Both the position numbers and the translations under genes were made by a program. Under the pieces are notes generated by a model, which did not search any database, had not been told where the DNA came from, and worked only from the letters and a program-made list of their open reading frames with translations. Positions 1 to 8,802 of a DNA stretch of 64,000 nucleotides are shown piece after piece; position 1 is the first letter of the stretch; each line of letters begins with the position of its first letter. This stretch comes from Devosia sediminis. GTDB lineage: Bacteria; Pseudomonadota; Alphaproteobacteria; Rhizobiales; Devosiaceae. The stretch is taken from NCBI RefSeq assembly GCF_016411825.1, contig NZ_JAEKMH010000002.1, positions 248,001 to 312,000 on the forward strand. The letters run 5' to 3'.

Positions 1-272
1 ATTATGCGCCCGACGCTGCCCTGCGCCTCGATGCGATGCCGCAGCCGGGCGAGGCTTTCCTCGCCTTCGGCCCGACCCCGCTTTTCTCTGGCACCATGCG
101 CAATCTCTCGCCTACCGGCGATCTCCACGAAGCCGCGTGCAATCTCTTCGCCATGCTGCACGAACTCGATGCGTCAGGCGCTACCGCCATCGCCGTCGCG
201 CCCATCCCGCAAACGGGTTTGGGCGAAGCCATCAACGACCGCCTGCAACGCGCCGCCGCGCCGCGAAGCTAA
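1..272 (+). CDS. sua5: Threonylcarbamoyl-AMP synthase (Sua5/TsaC family), C-terminal part only
   Basis: The window opens inside this gene, read in the frame whose first complete codon is at 3. Sua5 makes threonylcarbamoyl-AMP from threonine, bicarbonate and ATP, the first step of the t6A37 modification of ANN-decoding tRNAs. What is visible is the C-terminal Sua5 domain: a FLAFGPTPL strand, then LHEAACNLFAMLHELD and the family-typical IPQTGLGEAINDRLQRAA tail ending in AAPRS. The catalytic YrdC-like N-terminal domain lies outside the window. The stop codon overlaps by 4 nt the stop of the convergent membrane-protein gene. The family call is firm; the N-terminal half cannot be seen. Confidence 0.85.
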   Translation, partial: YAPDAALRLDAMPQPGEAFLAFGPTPLFSGTMRNLSPTGDLHEAACNLFAMLHELDASGATAIAVAPIPQTGLGEAINDRLQRAAAPRS

Positions 273-601
273 AAGGTCTGCGCCAGCATGAAGGCCAGCG
301 CCCAGAGATAGACCCCAATCGCAACCCAGCCTGTCGCTTCCAGCCATCCTGCCTCGGGCCGCAGCCACTGCCGCAGCCATACGGCCAGCGGCAGAGCCGG
401 CGGCACGACCATGGTCATCCAGATCGCCATAGGCCAGGCCCGGTCGCCCTCGATGAGGCTCCCCTGCGGCAGGCCGCGGAGCGCCTCGGCAACCGGCGCG
501 GTGACCAGCGCGTAGATTGCGCCCGGCAGGCCCAGCAGGGCCATGCCGCCGACGATCAGGATCACCGCGACGATCACGGATACCCAGAAGGCGCGACCCA
601 T
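269..601 (-). CDS. Small integral membrane protein, unknown function
   Basis: A 110-residue protein with three or four hydrophobic segments: near residues 5-25, a weaker one around 26-38, one around 58-75 and one near 88-107. A short polar loop carries the charged GSLIEGDRAW stretch. I recognise no domain. It follows the J-domain gene on the same strand 21 nt downstream of its stop codon, so the two are probably co-transcribed. Its stop overlaps the Sua5 stop by 4 nt on the opposite strand. Inner-membrane location is an inference from hydrophobicity. Confidence 0.7.
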   Translation of the reverse strand: MGRAFWVSVIVAVILIVGGMALLGLPGAIYALVTAPVAEALRGLPQGSLIEGDRAWPMAIWMTMVVPPALPLAVWLRQWLRPEAGWLEATGWVAIGVYLWALAFMLAQTF

Positions 602-622
602 CAGCAGCGCTCCATCTGGCCG

Positions 623-1576
623 TCAGTCCCTGACCGTATAGGGCTTCTGGTCGCGCATGAAGCGGGCCAGCGCCTCGAGGTCGGCATCGCCGCCCGGCGG
701 CAGCACGACGCGGATGTTCACGTAGAGATCGCCCTCGCCATAAAGGCCCTTGCCCTTGAGGCGCAGCGCCTTGGACGTGTCGACGCCCGGCGGCAGGGTC
801 AGCTCCACCGATCCATCCAGCGTCGGCACGCGCACCTTGGCGCCCAGCACCGCTTCATAAAGCGTCACCGGCACGTCTGTGCGGACGTCATTGCCGTCCT
901 TGCGGAAAGTCTTGGACTTCTCGAACTTCACCGTCACCAGCGCGTCGCCCGGCTCGCCATAGGGGCTGGGCGAACCCTGGCCCTTGAGGCGGATCTGCTG
1001 ACCCTCCTCGACCTTCTCGGGAAGCTTGACCGACAGCACCTTGCCCGAGGGCATGCGCACCGGCACCGAGGCCGCCTTGTGCGCGTCCTCGAGCGAAATG
1101 GCGACATTGACGACAATGTCGTCGCCCTTCATGCGGGCTCCGGCGCCGCCACCGGCTGCCGCGCCGGCAAAGGGGTCCCACTGGGCGCCCCCGGTTGGTC
1201 CGCGTGCGCCCGCGCCGCCGCGCGGCTGGCCGCCGAAGCCGCTCATGAATTCCTTGAGAATATCCTCTGCCGAAAAGCCGCCCGCGCCGGCGCCAGGCCG
1301 TGCACCGGGGCGCGCGCTGCCAAAGCCGCCATTGCCGAAGCCGGCAAAGCGGGGATTGCCCTCGGCGTCGATTTCGCCGCGGTCGAACTGGCCGCGCTTT
1401 TCGGCGTCGTTGAGCAGGTCATAGGCATGGGTCGCCTCGGCGAATTTGCCGTGGGCGGAAGGGTCATCAGGGTTCTGGTCGGGATGATACTTCTTGGCCA
1501 GCTTGCGATAGGCGGACTTGATGTCCTTCTCGCTTGCGGACCGCGACACCCCAAGGACGGTGTAAGGATCGCGCAT
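623..1576 (-). CDS. J-domain co-chaperone, CbpA/DnaJ type without zinc finger
   Basis: A 317-residue class II J-protein. Residues 1-68 are a J domain with the HPD motif at 31-33, which stimulates DnaK ATPase. A Gly/Phe/Ala-rich linker runs from about 72 to 150, and the DnaJ C-terminal substrate-binding domain follows (MPSGKVLSVKLPEKVEEGQQ, then LTLPPGVDTSKALRLKGKG). There are no CxxCxGxG zinc repeats, so it is not canonical DnaJ; CbpA-like curved-DNA-binding or general co-chaperone activity is the usual role. It is divergent from pdxH across a 113-nt gap that contains the GGGACA-N5-TGTCCC palindrome. Confidence 0.9.
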   Translation of the reverse strand: MRDPYTVLGVSRSASEKDIKSAYRKLAKKYHPDQNPDDPSAHGKFAEATHAYDLLNDAEKRGQFDRGEIDAEGNPRFAGFGNGGFGSARPGARPGAGAGGFSAEDILKEFMSGFGGQPRGGAGARGPTGGAQWDPFAGAAAGGGAGARMKGDDIVVNVAISLEDAHKAASVPVRMPSGKVLSVKLPEKVEEGQQIRLKGQGSPSPYGEPGDALVTVKFEKSKTFRKDGNDVRTDVPVTLYEAVLGAKVRVPTLDGSVELTLPPGVDTSKALRLKGKGLYGEGDLYVNIRVVLPPGGDADLEALARFMRDQKPYTVRD

Positions 1577-1596
1577 TCAGGTCCAATCTTTGACAT

Positions 1597-1613
1597 GGGA
1601 CATTGTTTGTCCC
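1597..1613. promoter_or_regulatory. Perfect inverted repeat in the J-protein / pdxH divergent promoter
   Basis: GGGACATTGTTTGTCCC has two perfect 6-nt arms around a 5-nt spacer. It lies 20 nt upstream of the J-protein start and 76 nt upstream of pdxH, next to a TTGACA-like hexamer at 1590-1595. The position suits an operator read in both directions. I do not recognise the cognate regulator. Confidence 0.4.
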
Positions 1614-1689
1614 GCAATTGCAGTCCTATATGGCGACGCCCCCCGCCCTTGTCCAGTTGCGGCGCGGCTCCCGCGCAGGAAATATCACT

Positions 1690-2319
1690 ATGCTGCAGAC
1701 GCTCACCGAACGCCTCTTCGACGACAGCGACCGCTCCCAGCTCGATCCTTTTGCCCTCTTCGAAGAGTGGTTTGCCCTCGCCCAGGAGAGTGAACCGAAC
1801 GATCCCCATGCCATGGCCCTGGCGACATCGGATGCGTCGGGTCTGCCCGATGTCCGCATGGTGCTGCTCAATCGGCGCGACGAGCGCGGCTTCTGCTTCT
1901 TTACCAATTTCGAAAGCGCCAAGGGCCAGCAGCTCCTTGCCAATCCGCAGGCGGCCATGGTCATGCACTGGAAGAGCCTGCGCCGCCAGGTGCGCATGCG
2001 CGGTCCCGTCGAGCAGGTGACGGCCCACGAGGCCGACGCCTATTTCGCCTCCCGCGCCAAGGGCAGCCGCATTGCCTCGGCCACGTCCAAGCAATCCCGG
2101 CCGCTCCAGAGCCGCCAGCAGATGATGGACGAGGTGGCCACGCTCACGGCCATGGTGGGCGATAGCGACATGGCCCGCCCCGATCACTGGTCCGGCTTCC
2201 GCCTCGTGCCCACGGCCATCGAATTCTGGAAGGATGGCGAGTTCCGCCTCCACGACCGCGTCCGCTTCTCCCGCGAGAGCGAAACCGCCCCGTGGTCGAG
2301 CGACCGGCTCTACCCGTGA
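1690..2319 (+). CDS. pdxH: Pyridoxamine 5'-phosphate oxidase
   Basis: FMN-dependent oxidase that converts pyridoxine or pyridoxamine 5'-phosphate to pyridoxal 5'-phosphate in the last step of the PLP synthesis and salvage pathway. The 209-residue product has the family layout: DPFALFEEWFALA near the N-terminus, the FMN-binding segment with PDVRMVLLNRRDERGFCFFTN, the GPVEQV strand, the FASRAKGSRIASATSKQSRPL segment, and the C-terminal WSSDRLYP ending that marks true PdxH. The ATG at 1690 is chosen because an AGGA lies about 9 nt upstream and MLQTLTERLF is a normal PdxH start; an in-frame extension to 1603 is not conserved-looking. Confidence 0.95.
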   Translation: MLQTLTERLFDDSDRSQLDPFALFEEWFALAQESEPNDPHAMALATSDASGLPDVRMVLLNRRDERGFCFFTNFESAKGQQLLANPQAAMVMHWKSLRRQVRMRGPVEQVTAHEADAYFASRAKGSRIASATSKQSRPLQSRQQMMDEVATLTAMVGDSDMARPDHWSGFRLVPTAIEFWKDGEFRLHDRVRFSRESETAPWSSDRLYP

Positions 2320-2338
2320 GCGGCAATCCCTGTTCATC

Positions 2339-2410
2339 GTCACCACCCGGTTTATCCGGGTGGTCCACCTCCCCGCGCACTGGATTGCGCGGACAAGCCG
2401 GGCAATGACG
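2339..2410. repeat. Extragenic palindromic repeat, family A (copy 1)
   Basis: Two adjacent hairpins, ACCACCCGG-ttta-CCGGGTGGT and a diverged ATTGCGCGGacaaGCCGGGCAAT, bounded by GTCA and TGAC. Near-identical elements are at 4912-4984 and 22305-22377, and a half copy is at 10406-10434. This copy lies between pdxH and the DUF1499 gene. Confidence 0.85.
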
Positions 2411-2500
2411 AAGAACAGCCGTAGTCCCTTCGGAAGATTTTATTCAAACTAGCGCAACACCTTGCCGCTATTCTCTGCCCGGTTTGGGGAATTTGTCTTC

Positions 2501-3325
2501 GTGCGCATACTGATCAGAACCTCGAAATGGGCCACAGTGGCGCGTCGGCTGGGTTGGCTGGCCGTGCCGCTCACCCTGGTGCCCGTCATCATGCATCACG
2601 GCGGCTTTCTCGATTCGCGCACCTTCCTTTCGGTTGCCGCCTTTGCCTGCCTGGTGGCTGCGCTGGCCGTGCTGACGGCCCTCATCGCGCTGGCGCGGCT
2701 CTGGCAAACCGGTGACCAGGGCTGGGGCCGGGCGCTGGCGGGTCTGTTCCTCGGCCTTGTCTGCCTCGCGCCCTTCGCCTGGTATGGCTCGCTTGCCCTG
2801 CGCAATCCTGTCGTGACCGACATTTCCACCGTGCCGCGCGGTGAACTGCCGCTGATTTTCGAGCCCGACACGGCGCTCATGCCGCCCTCGCAAATGCTCA
2901 CGCCCGAAGAGCAGCAGTTCTACTTCCCCAATGCCACGACGCGCACCTACCCGCTCGACGCCCTCCAGCTCTTCGCCATTGTCGAGCATCTGGCCGAAGA
3001 ACAGGGCTGGGATATCCGTCAGCGCAACGAGCCGGGCGCCGATGGCGAGCCGGGCCGCATCAATGCCCGTATCGTCACGCTCCCCGGCTGGCGCGAGGAG
3101 GCCGTGCTGCGCGTCATGCCCACGCCCGGAGGCGGCGCTGTCGACATGCGCTCCGCCTCTATCGGCGCGCCACATGATCTGGGCTCCAACGGCGAACGCA
3201 TCAGCAGTTTCCTTGTCGCTCTCGACGACGAGGTCACCGCCTTCCTACGCGACAATCCAAACATCAATCAGCCCGTGGCGCCCGAGCCCGAGGAACCGGC
3301 CCCCGAGGTCGAAACCGGCGGTTGA
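2501..3325 (+). CDS. DUF1499 domain membrane protein
   Basis: About 274 residues from the GTG at 2501, chosen because GGGGAA sits roughly 10 nt upstream and the longer TTG start at 2462 has no ribosome site. Three hydrophobic segments occupy the first third (LGWLAVPLTLVPVIM, FLSVAAFACLVAALAVLTALIA, ALAGLFLGLVCLAPFAW). A soluble domain follows with the DUF1499 pattern: a Tyr-Pro-Leu-Asp segment, VEHLAEEQGWDI, and a strand carrying RSASIGAPHDLGSNGERI. The tail is Pro/Glu-rich. The molecular function of DUF1499 is unknown to me. Confidence 0.8.
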   Translation: MRILIRTSKWATVARRLGWLAVPLTLVPVIMHHGGFLDSRTFLSVAAFACLVAALAVLTALIALARLWQTGDQGWGRALAGLFLGLVCLAPFAWYGSLALRNPVVTDISTVPRGELPLIFEPDTALMPPSQMLTPEEQQFYFPNATTRTYPLDALQLFAIVEHLAEEQGWDIRQRNEPGADGEPGRINARIVTLPGWREEAVLRVMPTPGGGAVDMRSASIGAPHDLGSNGERISSFLVALDDEVTAFLRDNPNINQPVAPEPEEPAPEVETGG

Positions 3326-3369
3326 GGCCCTGAACTCCCCAGCGAGCTGCGATGTCATCCGCGGGTGCT

Positions 3370-4866
3370 TTACTGCATCTGCGAAGTCAGCGTCCGGCGC
3401 ACTGCGTCGTCCCAACCGGCAATCTTAGCCTTGCGCGTCTCTGCATCCATCTGCGGTTCGAACCGTTCGTCGCGCGCCCAGCTTTCGGCGAATTCCGCCA
3501 TGCCGGGCCACACGCCTGCCTTCATGCCGGCCAGCCACGCCGCGCCCAGCGCCGTGGTTTCGAGAATGGTCGGCCGATCCACCGGTGCATCGAGAATGTC
3601 GGCCAGGAACTGCATGGTCCAGTTCGAGGCGACCATGCCGCCATCGACGCGCAGCACCGTGTCACCATCGCCCTGCCAGTCCTTGCGCATCGCCTCGAGC
3701 AGGTCGCGCGTCTGGTAGCTCACCGCCTCTAGCGCCGCTTTGGCGATTTCGGCGGGCCCAGTATTGCGGGTGATGCCGAAAATAGCGCCACGCGCCTCGG
3801 CATCCCACCAGGGGGCGCCCAGCCCGACAAAGGCCGGAACCATATAAACGTTCTGGCTCGGGTCCGCCGTCCGCGCCAAGGGGCCGGTTTCGCTCGCATG
3901 CTTGACCAGTTTCAACCCGTCGCGAATCCATTGCACCGCCGCCCCGGCAATGAAGATCGAGCCTTCGAGGGCATAGGTGGTCTTGCCGTCCAGCCGATAT
4001 GCGATCGTCGTCAGCAGCCGGTTCTTGGAAGGCACCCGGTCGGTCCCGGTATTGAGCAGCGCGAAACATCCCGTGCCATAGGTCGATTTCAGCATGCCCG
4101 GCTCGAAACAGGCCTGCCCGATCGTCGCCGCATGCTGGTCGCCGGCGACGCCCAGGATGGGAATCGCGGCGCCGAAAAGGCCAGCATCCGCCACGCCGAA
4201 ATCGTCGGCGCAATCCTTGACCGCCGGCAGCAGCGCCACGGGGACGTCGAGCAGCGCACAGAGCGAGTCATCCCACTGGTTGGTGCCGATATTATAGAGC
4301 AGCGTCCGCGACGCATTGGTGGCGTCGGTGGCATGCACCTTGCCGCCGGTCAGCCGCCAGATCAGGAAAGTGTCCACTGTGCCAAAGGCCAGTTCCCCCT
4401 TTTCGGCCCGCGCCCTTGCGCCCTCGACATGGTCGAGCAGCCACTTGACCTTGGTGCCCGAAAAATACGGGTCGAGCAGCAGGCCCGTGCGCTCGGTCAC
4501 ATCGGGCTCATGCCCGTCTTTCTTGAGCTCGGCGCAATAGCCCGCGGTCCGTCGGTCCTGCCAGACAATGGCATTGTGGATCGGCTTGCCGGTCGCACGG
4601 TCCCAGATCACCACCGTTTCGCGCTGGTTGGTGATGCCGATTGCCGCGATGTCGCCCGCGCCGGCTCTGGCCTTGTCCAGCGCCGTCTTGATCGACCAGG
4701 TGACGCTTTCCCAGATCTCTTCCGGGTCATGCTCTACCCAACCATCCTGCGGAAAATGCTGGGTAAATTCCTTCTGGCCCACCCCGGCGATCTTCCGCTC
4801 GCCATCGAACACAATGGCCCGGCTCGAGGTGGTGCCCTGGTCAATGGCGAGAATGTACTTTTGCAT
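3370..4866 (-). CDS. glpK: Glycerol kinase
   Basis: A FGGY-family kinase that phosphorylates glycerol to sn-glycerol 3-phosphate with ATP. The 498-residue length is standard. Visible motifs include [15 protein letters not shown] at the N-terminus (phosphate-1 loop), [13 protein letters not shown], the glycerol-contacting [24 protein letters not shown] and the C-terminal [20 protein letters not shown]. The ATG at 4866 is chosen over an upstream frame that runs into repeat DNA, because GGGGAG lies just before it and [11 protein letters not shown] is the usual start. It lies 128 nt downstream of glpD on the same strand, separated by a family-A repeat. Together with GlpD it completes glycerol entry into glycolysis. 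Confidence 0.97.
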   Translation of the reverse strand: MQKYILAIDQGTTSSRAIVFDGERKIAGVGQKEFTQHFPQDGWVEHDPEEIWESVTWSIKTALDKARAGAGDIAAIGITNQRETVVIWDRATGKPIHNAIVWQDRRTAGYCAELKKDGHEPDVTERTGLLLDPYFSGTKVKWLLDHVEGARARAEKGELAFGTVDTFLIWRLTGGKVHATDATNASRTLLYNIGTNQWDDSLCALLDVPVALLPAVKDCADDFGVADAGLFGAAIPILGVAGDQHAATIGQACFEPGMLKSTYGTGCFALLNTGTDRVPSKNRLLTTIAYRLDGKTTYALEGSIFIAGAAVQWIRDGLKLVKHASETGPLARTADPSQNVYMVPAFVGLGAPWWDAEARGAIFGITRNTGPAEIAKAALEAVSYQTRDLLEAMRKDWQGDGDTVLRVDGGMVASNWTMQFLADILDAPVDRPTILETTALGAAWLAGMKAGVWPGMAEFAESWARDERFEPQMDAETRKAKIAGWDDAVRRTLTSQMQ

Positions 4867-4911
4867 GTTCCGCTCCCCGGGGAATTCGCTTCCCGCTCGA
4901 TTTTCTGTTCT

Positions 4912-4984
4912 CGTCACCACTCGGCTTGACCGGGTGGTCCATGCATTCGCGCACTGGATTGCCCGGTCAAGCCGGGCAATGACG
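4912..4984. repeat. Extragenic palindromic repeat, family A (copy 2), between glpD and glpK
   Basis: Starts CGTCACCAC and ends GGGCAATGACG. It has an imperfect first hairpin and a perfect ATTGCCCGGTCAAGCCGGGCAAT second hairpin. It fills most of the glpD-glpK gap, so it would be transcribed between the two coding regions. Confidence 0.9.
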
Positions 4985-4994
4985 AGGATCGCGC

Positions 4995-6476
4995 CTACTT
5001 CCGCGCCCGCAAGAACGCCTCCAGTCGCGCCGCATCCTCCGCGCCGACCTTCAACCCCAACTTGGTCCGACGCCACAGCACGTCATCGGCCGTTCGCGCC
5101 CATTCGTGCTCAGCAAGATACACGACTTCTACGGCGTGGAGGTCGGCACCGAAATTCTGTCCAAGGTCATCCACGCTTTTCGCGTCGCCCAAAAGCATTC
5201 GCGCCCGCGTGCCGTAGAGCCGCATCAAGCGCTTGAGCAAGCTCGTTGGCATATCGGGGTAGTCGAGACCCAGCCGGCGCACTTCCGCGTCAAAGCTCTT
5301 GGGTCCGAAATCGCCGCCGGGCAGGGTGCTTTCCCGCGTCCAGGCCTGGCCCTTCTTGCCCAGCACGTCCTCGATCTTTTCGAGCACCGACTCCGCCAGC
5401 CGCCGCGAGGTGGTGAGCTTGCCGCCGAAGACGTTGACCACCGCACCATTGCTCGCGTCGCCGTCGACCTTGAGCACATAGTCGCGCGTTGCCTCCTGCG
5501 CGGCGCTGGCGCCGTCGTCATAGAGCGGGCGCACGCCTGAATAGCTCCAGACGATGTCGTCACGTGTCACCGTGCGGGCAAAATACTCGTTCGCCGCCCT
5601 TATGAGGTAATCCGTCTCCTCCGCGGTGATGACAACGTCCTTGGGGTCGCCCTGATAATCGCGGTCGGTGGTGCCGATCAGCGTGAACTCGTCCTCATAG
5701 GGGATGGCAAAGAAGATGCGCCCATCGCTGTTCTGGAAGAAATAGCAGCGGTCGTGATCATAGAGCTTCTTGACCACGATATGGCTGCCCTGGACCAGCC
5801 GCACATTGTGCGCGCCGGTCTTGCCCAGGGTATCGCTGATCACCTGGTCCACCCAGGGCCCCGAGGCATTGACCAGCATCCTGGCCCGAACCTCGCGCCT
5901 GCCGCCTTCGCCATCGAGCGATACCGTCCAGGCGCCATCCTCGCGCCGCGCCGAAACCACCTTGGTGCGCACATGCACCTCGGCGCCGCGGTCCGCCGCG
6001 TCGCGGGCATTGAGCACCACGAAACGCGCATCGTTCACCCAGCAGTCCGAATACTCGAAGGCAAGGCCATAGCCGGGCTTCAGCGGCTTGCCTGCTGCGT
6101 CGTGCTTGAGGTCCAGCGTCTTGGTCGGCGGCAACAGGCGCCGCCCGCCCATATAGTCATACATGGCGAGCCCGGCGCGCAGCACTACGGCCGGCCGCAA
6201 TCCCTTGTGATGGGGCAGCACGAAGCGCAGCGGCCAGATGATATGCGGCGCTGCCGCCCACAGCACTTCGCGCTCTGCCAGCGCCTCGTGCACCAGCCGG
6301 AATTCGTAGTGTTCGAGATAGCGCAAACCGCCATGGATCAGCTTGGTCGCGGCTGAACTCGTGCCCGAGGCAAGGTCATTCATTTCCGCCAGCGCGACGG
6401 TATAGCCGCGGCCTACAGCATCGCGAGCCACGCTCGCTCCGTTGATGCCGCCACCGATCACGAAAATATCCAGCAT
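4995..6476 (-). CDS. glpD: Aerobic glycerol-3-phosphate dehydrogenase
   Basis: An FAD-dependent, membrane-associated dehydrogenase that oxidises glycerol 3-phosphate to dihydroxyacetone phosphate and passes electrons to quinone. The 493-residue protein opens with the FAD-binding [13 protein letters not shown]. It continues with the GlpD hallmarks [40 protein letters not shown]-like [21 protein letters not shown] and [12 protein letters not shown], and the WSYSGVRPL segment. Upstream are three phased TTCGTTT repeats that suit a GlpR (DeoR-family) operator. No glpR or glycerol transporter is present in the window. Confidence 0.96.
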   Translation of the reverse strand: MLDIFVIGGGINGASVARDAVGRGYTVALAEMNDLASGTSSAATKLIHGGLRYLEHYEFRLVHEALAEREVLWAAAPHIIWPLRFVLPHHKGLRPAVVLRAGLAMYDYMGGRRLLPPTKTLDLKHDAAGKPLKPGYGLAFEYSDCWVNDARFVVLNARDAADRGAEVHVRTKVVSARREDGAWTVSLDGEGGRREVRARMLVNASGPWVDQVISDTLGKTGAHNVRLVQGSHIVVKKLYDHDRCYFFQNSDGRIFFAIPYEDEFTLIGTTDRDYQGDPKDVVITAEETDYLIRAANEYFARTVTRDDIVWSYSGVRPLYDDGASAAQEATRDYVLKVDGDASNGAVVNVFGGKLTTSRRLAESVLEKIEDVLGKKGQAWTRESTLPGGDFGPKSFDAEVRRLGLDYPDMPTSLLKRLMRLYGTRARMLLGDAKSVDDLGQNFGADLHAVEVVYLAEHEWARTADDVLWRRTKLGLKVGAEDAARLEAFLRARK

Positions 6477-6500
6477 TGCGCCGCCCTGTTGCCTCGATGG

Positions 6501-6550
6501 TTCGTTTGTACGACATTTTGTTTCGTTTGTAGAGGTGCAATATTTCGTTT
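6501..6550. promoter_or_regulatory. Three phased TTCGTTT repeats upstream of glpD (GlpR-like operator)
   Basis: TTCGTTT occurs at 6501-6507, 6522-6528 and 6544-6550, i.e. at 21- and 22-nt spacing, about two helical turns. The first two copies extend to TTCGTTTGTA. DeoR-family GlpR proteins of proteobacteria are known to bind direct repeats built from TTTCG/TTCGTTT-like units. Here the array sits 25-75 nt upstream of the glpD start, between glpD and a divergent carrier gene. Assignment to GlpR is inference. Confidence 0.55.
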
Positions 6551-6637
6551 AATCTACCATACAAGTTGGTCATTGACCCGCGGCCCGACGCGGTCTACGG
6601 CTGGCATATCGCTCTGACGGGCCCGGATCGCTGGCCG

Positions 6638-7573
6638 ATGCTCTCCATTCTCGCTGTTATCGCGCCCATCTTCGCGCTTATCGCGCTGGGCTACCTGGCC
6701 GTGCGCTTTCGCCTTTATCCGGCTGAAGGCGTCAAGGCGCTGATCGCCTTCGTCAATAATTTCGCCACGCCCTGCCTGCTGTTCTATTCCATCGGCACCA
6801 GCGATTTCCGCTCCGCCTTCAATATCGGCATCATCGCGCCTTTTTATATCGGCGCGACCCTCTGCTTCGTCCTTGGCATCGCCGTGGCGCGACGTTTCTT
6901 CGCCAACCGGCCGGGTGAGAGCGTCGCCGTCGGCTTCGCCGGCACCTTCACCAATACCGTGCTGGTCGGCCTGCCCATCATGAGCCGCGCCTATGGCGAC
7001 GGCGCCCTGCCGGTCACGCTCTCCATCATCGGCCTGCACGGGGCCATCCTGCTGACCCTCGGCATGGTCACCATGGAACTGACGCGCCGCGACGGCCAGC
7101 CTCTGGGGCGAACGCTGGTGGTTGCCACCAAGCGTGTCGGCTCCAATCCGCTCATCTGGGGCATTCTGGGCGGCATCGCCCTGTCCCTCTCTGGCATCAC
7201 CCTCGCCGAGCCGGTCGCGGCCTTCTTTTCCATGCTGGGCCAGGCCGTGGTCCCCGCCGCGCTGTTCGGCATCGGCGGTGCGCTCAACGAGTTCAAGCTC
7301 TCGGACAACTGGAAGCAGGCCCTGGTCGCCTCGCTGATCAAGCTCGTGGTTCACCCGGCGCTTGCCTATGCGATGATGATCTGGGTGTTCCACGTGCCCA
7401 TGGACATTGCCCGCTACGGCATCCTGCTCGCCTCCATGCCGGCGGGCATCAATATCTACGTCTATGCCACCTTCTATGATCGCGGCGTCAGCGTCGCCGC
7501 CAACACCATCCTGATCTCCACCGTCCTCTCGGCCGTGACGATATCGGGCTGGCTGTTCGTGCTGAGCTTATAG
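6638..7573 (+). CDS. AEC-family (auxin efflux carrier type) transporter
   Basis: A membrane carrier of about 311 residues with roughly ten hydrophobic segments: LSILAVIAPIFALIALGYLAV, FYIGATLCFVLGIAVA, FTNTVLVGLPIMSRAYG, LHGAILLTLGMVTM, PLIWGILGGIALSLSGI and others. The NTVLVGLPI and the C-terminal PAGINIYVYATFYDRGVSVAANTILISTVLS segments are typical of the AEC/membrane transport protein family, whose members export or import organic acids and similar anions. The substrate is not deducible. The ATG at 6638 is preferred because it starts the first membrane helix; an in-frame TTG at 6566 would add 24 polar residues. It is divergent from glpD. Confidence 0.88.
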   Translation: MLSILAVIAPIFALIALGYLAVRFRLYPAEGVKALIAFVNNFATPCLLFYSIGTSDFRSAFNIGIIAPFYIGATLCFVLGIAVARRFFANRPGESVAVGFAGTFTNTVLVGLPIMSRAYGDGALPVTLSIIGLHGAILLTLGMVTMELTRRDGQPLGRTLVVATKRVGSNPLIWGILGGIALSLSGITLAEPVAAFFSMLGQAVVPAALFGIGGALNEFKLSDNWKQALVASLIKLVVHPALAYAMMIWVFHVPMDIARYGILLASMPAGINIYVYATFYDRGVSVAANTILISTVLSAVTISGWLFVLSL

Positions 7574-7590
7574 AACAATCCCCAACTCCG

Positions 7591-7662
7591 ATGTCACCCC
7601 GACCCTGAGCCGGGGCCTATCCTGAGATCTCAAGATGGGTCCCGGCTTTCGCCGGGATGACA
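7591..7662. repeat. Extragenic palindromic repeat, family B (copy 1)
   Basis: Starts ATGTCACCCCG and ends CGGGATGACA. It contains the arms CCCGGCTTTCGCCGGG and a central TGAGATCTCAAGATGG. Related copies are at 26241-26329 and 44311-44381. It lies between the convergent AEC-carrier and alpha-E genes. Confidence 0.85.
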
Positions 7663-7688
7663 GTCAACGGGTGGGTGGGCCTGCAAGC

Positions 7689-8639
7689 TCAGAAGAAGTT
7701 GTAGCTCTCCGAGAGGGCGTCGGTCACCTGGTTGTTGCGGGCGATGAAGTCCTCGAGGAATTCATGCAGGCCGCGCGCGAAGATGGCGTCCATGCTCGTC
7801 TCGTTGACCATGGCCATCAGGCTTGCCGCCGCTTCGTGGCATTTTTCCTGCCGGCCATAGATCTTGGCCAGGCTGTCGAGGTTCTGCTGCACGAAGCTCG
7901 CGCAATAGACCAGGCTCCTCGGCATTTCCGGCCGAAGGATCAGGAAGTCGGCGATGTTCTGCGCCTTGTAGCGGTCGTGGTAGACGTGCCGGTAGGCCCG
8001 GTGCGCCGAGGCGGCGCGCAGGATCAGCGTCCATTGCTGGATGTCGAGATCGCCCCCCACCTGCGTCGCCTGTGGCAGCAGCACGTAGTATTTCATGTCG
8101 AGAATGCGCGCCGTGTTGTCGGCCCGCTCGACGAAATTGCCCGCCTGCAGGAAGTTGAACCCGTCATCGCGCAGAATGGTCCCGAGCAGCGCCCCCCGGA
8201 ATTCGTGGCTGCGCTGCTTGACCCATTGCAGCAGTTCGAGGAGCTTGGCGCCGCGCACGTCCCGCGGCCTGATCTGCGCATATTCGAGCCAGGCGCCGTT
8301 CATGCTCTCCCACATGTCGGTGGTGATCGCGGTGCGCACCGAACGCGCATTGGTTCGAGCGGCCCTGAGACAGGAATAGACCGAGGAGGGGTTGTCCGGG
8401 TCGAACATCATGTAGTGGGCGACCGTATCGACATCGGCGATCGTATGCTTGGCATCGAAGCCTTCATCGACCTCGGCCGCCTGCATCATCGAGATCAGAT
8501 GCTCGCTGGCCCCGCCTTCACGATGGCTGGTCAGCGACATGCGATAGCCGACCTCGAGCAGCCGCGCCATGTTCTCCGCCCGCTCCACATAGCGGGAAAG
8601 CCAGAACAGGTTCTGCGCTGTGCGTCCGAGCATCCTCAT
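7689..8639 (-). CDS. Alpha-E domain protein (DUF403)
   Basis: A 316-residue, almost entirely helical protein. The N-terminus MLGRTAQNLFWLSRYVERAENMARLLEVGYRM matches the alpha-E family signature, and a second FVERADNTARILDMKYYVLL motif follows near residue 170. The family is found next to circularly permuted ATP-grasp proteins and transglutaminase-like proteases and is thought to belong to a peptide-forming or modifying system, but the product is unknown. Here the ATP-grasp partner is immediately upstream on the same strand, separated by a family-C repeat. The start could be the ATG at 8639 or, two codons later, 8633. Confidence 0.9.
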   Translation of the reverse strand: MRMLGRTAQNLFWLSRYVERAENMARLLEVGYRMSLTSHREGGASEHLISMMQAAEVDEGFDAKHTIADVDTVAHYMMFDPDNPSSVYSCLRAARTNARSVRTAITTDMWESMNGAWLEYAQIRPRDVRGAKLLELLQWVKQRSHEFRGALLGTILRDDGFNFLQAGNFVERADNTARILDMKYYVLLPQATQVGGDLDIQQWTLILRAASAHRAYRHVYHDRYKAQNIADFLILRPEMPRSLVYCASFVQQNLDSLAKIYGRQEKCHEAAASLMAMVNETSMDAIFARGLHEFLEDFIARNNQVTDALSESYNFF

Positions 8640-8649
8640 GCGTCTGAAC

Positions 8650-8755
8650 CCCCACCCTCAATCCCTCCCCACAAGGGGGAGGGAGACGATGACCAGTGGC
8701 GCTTCGGTCCTTCGCCTCCCTCCCCTTGAGGGGGAGGGAATGAGGGTGGGGTGGG
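8650..8755. repeat. Extragenic repeat, family C (copy 1), between ATP-grasp and alpha-E genes
   Basis: Two hairpins, CCCTCCCC-acaag-GGGGAGGG and CCTCCCCTTGAGGGGGAGG, are nested in outer arms CCCCACCCTCAATCCC / GGGAATGAGGGTGGGG. Near-identical copies are at 20258-20361 and 34204-34308. Confidence 0.88.
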
Positions 8756-8802
8756 GCCCCGCGCTCGATTGAAATGTGTGTCTGGATCAAAAGGGAGAAA
8801 AA

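Noticed and set aside
137-2020. Long plus-strand open frame of over 600 codons across the start of the window
   Set aside because: Arg/His/Gln-rich translation with no family signature; it is antisense to the clear J-protein gene and overlaps the correct frames of Sua5 and PdxH.
4867-5076. N-terminal extension of GlpK encoded by repeat DNA
   Set aside because: The extension reads the family-A palindrome and the end of glpD; the ATG at 4866 has a ribosome site and matches GlpK family starts.
7591-7662. Insertion sequence ends
   Set aside because: No transposase frame lies between or beside repeat copies, and the elements are under 120 bp with internal hairpins rather than terminal inverted repeats of a larger unit.
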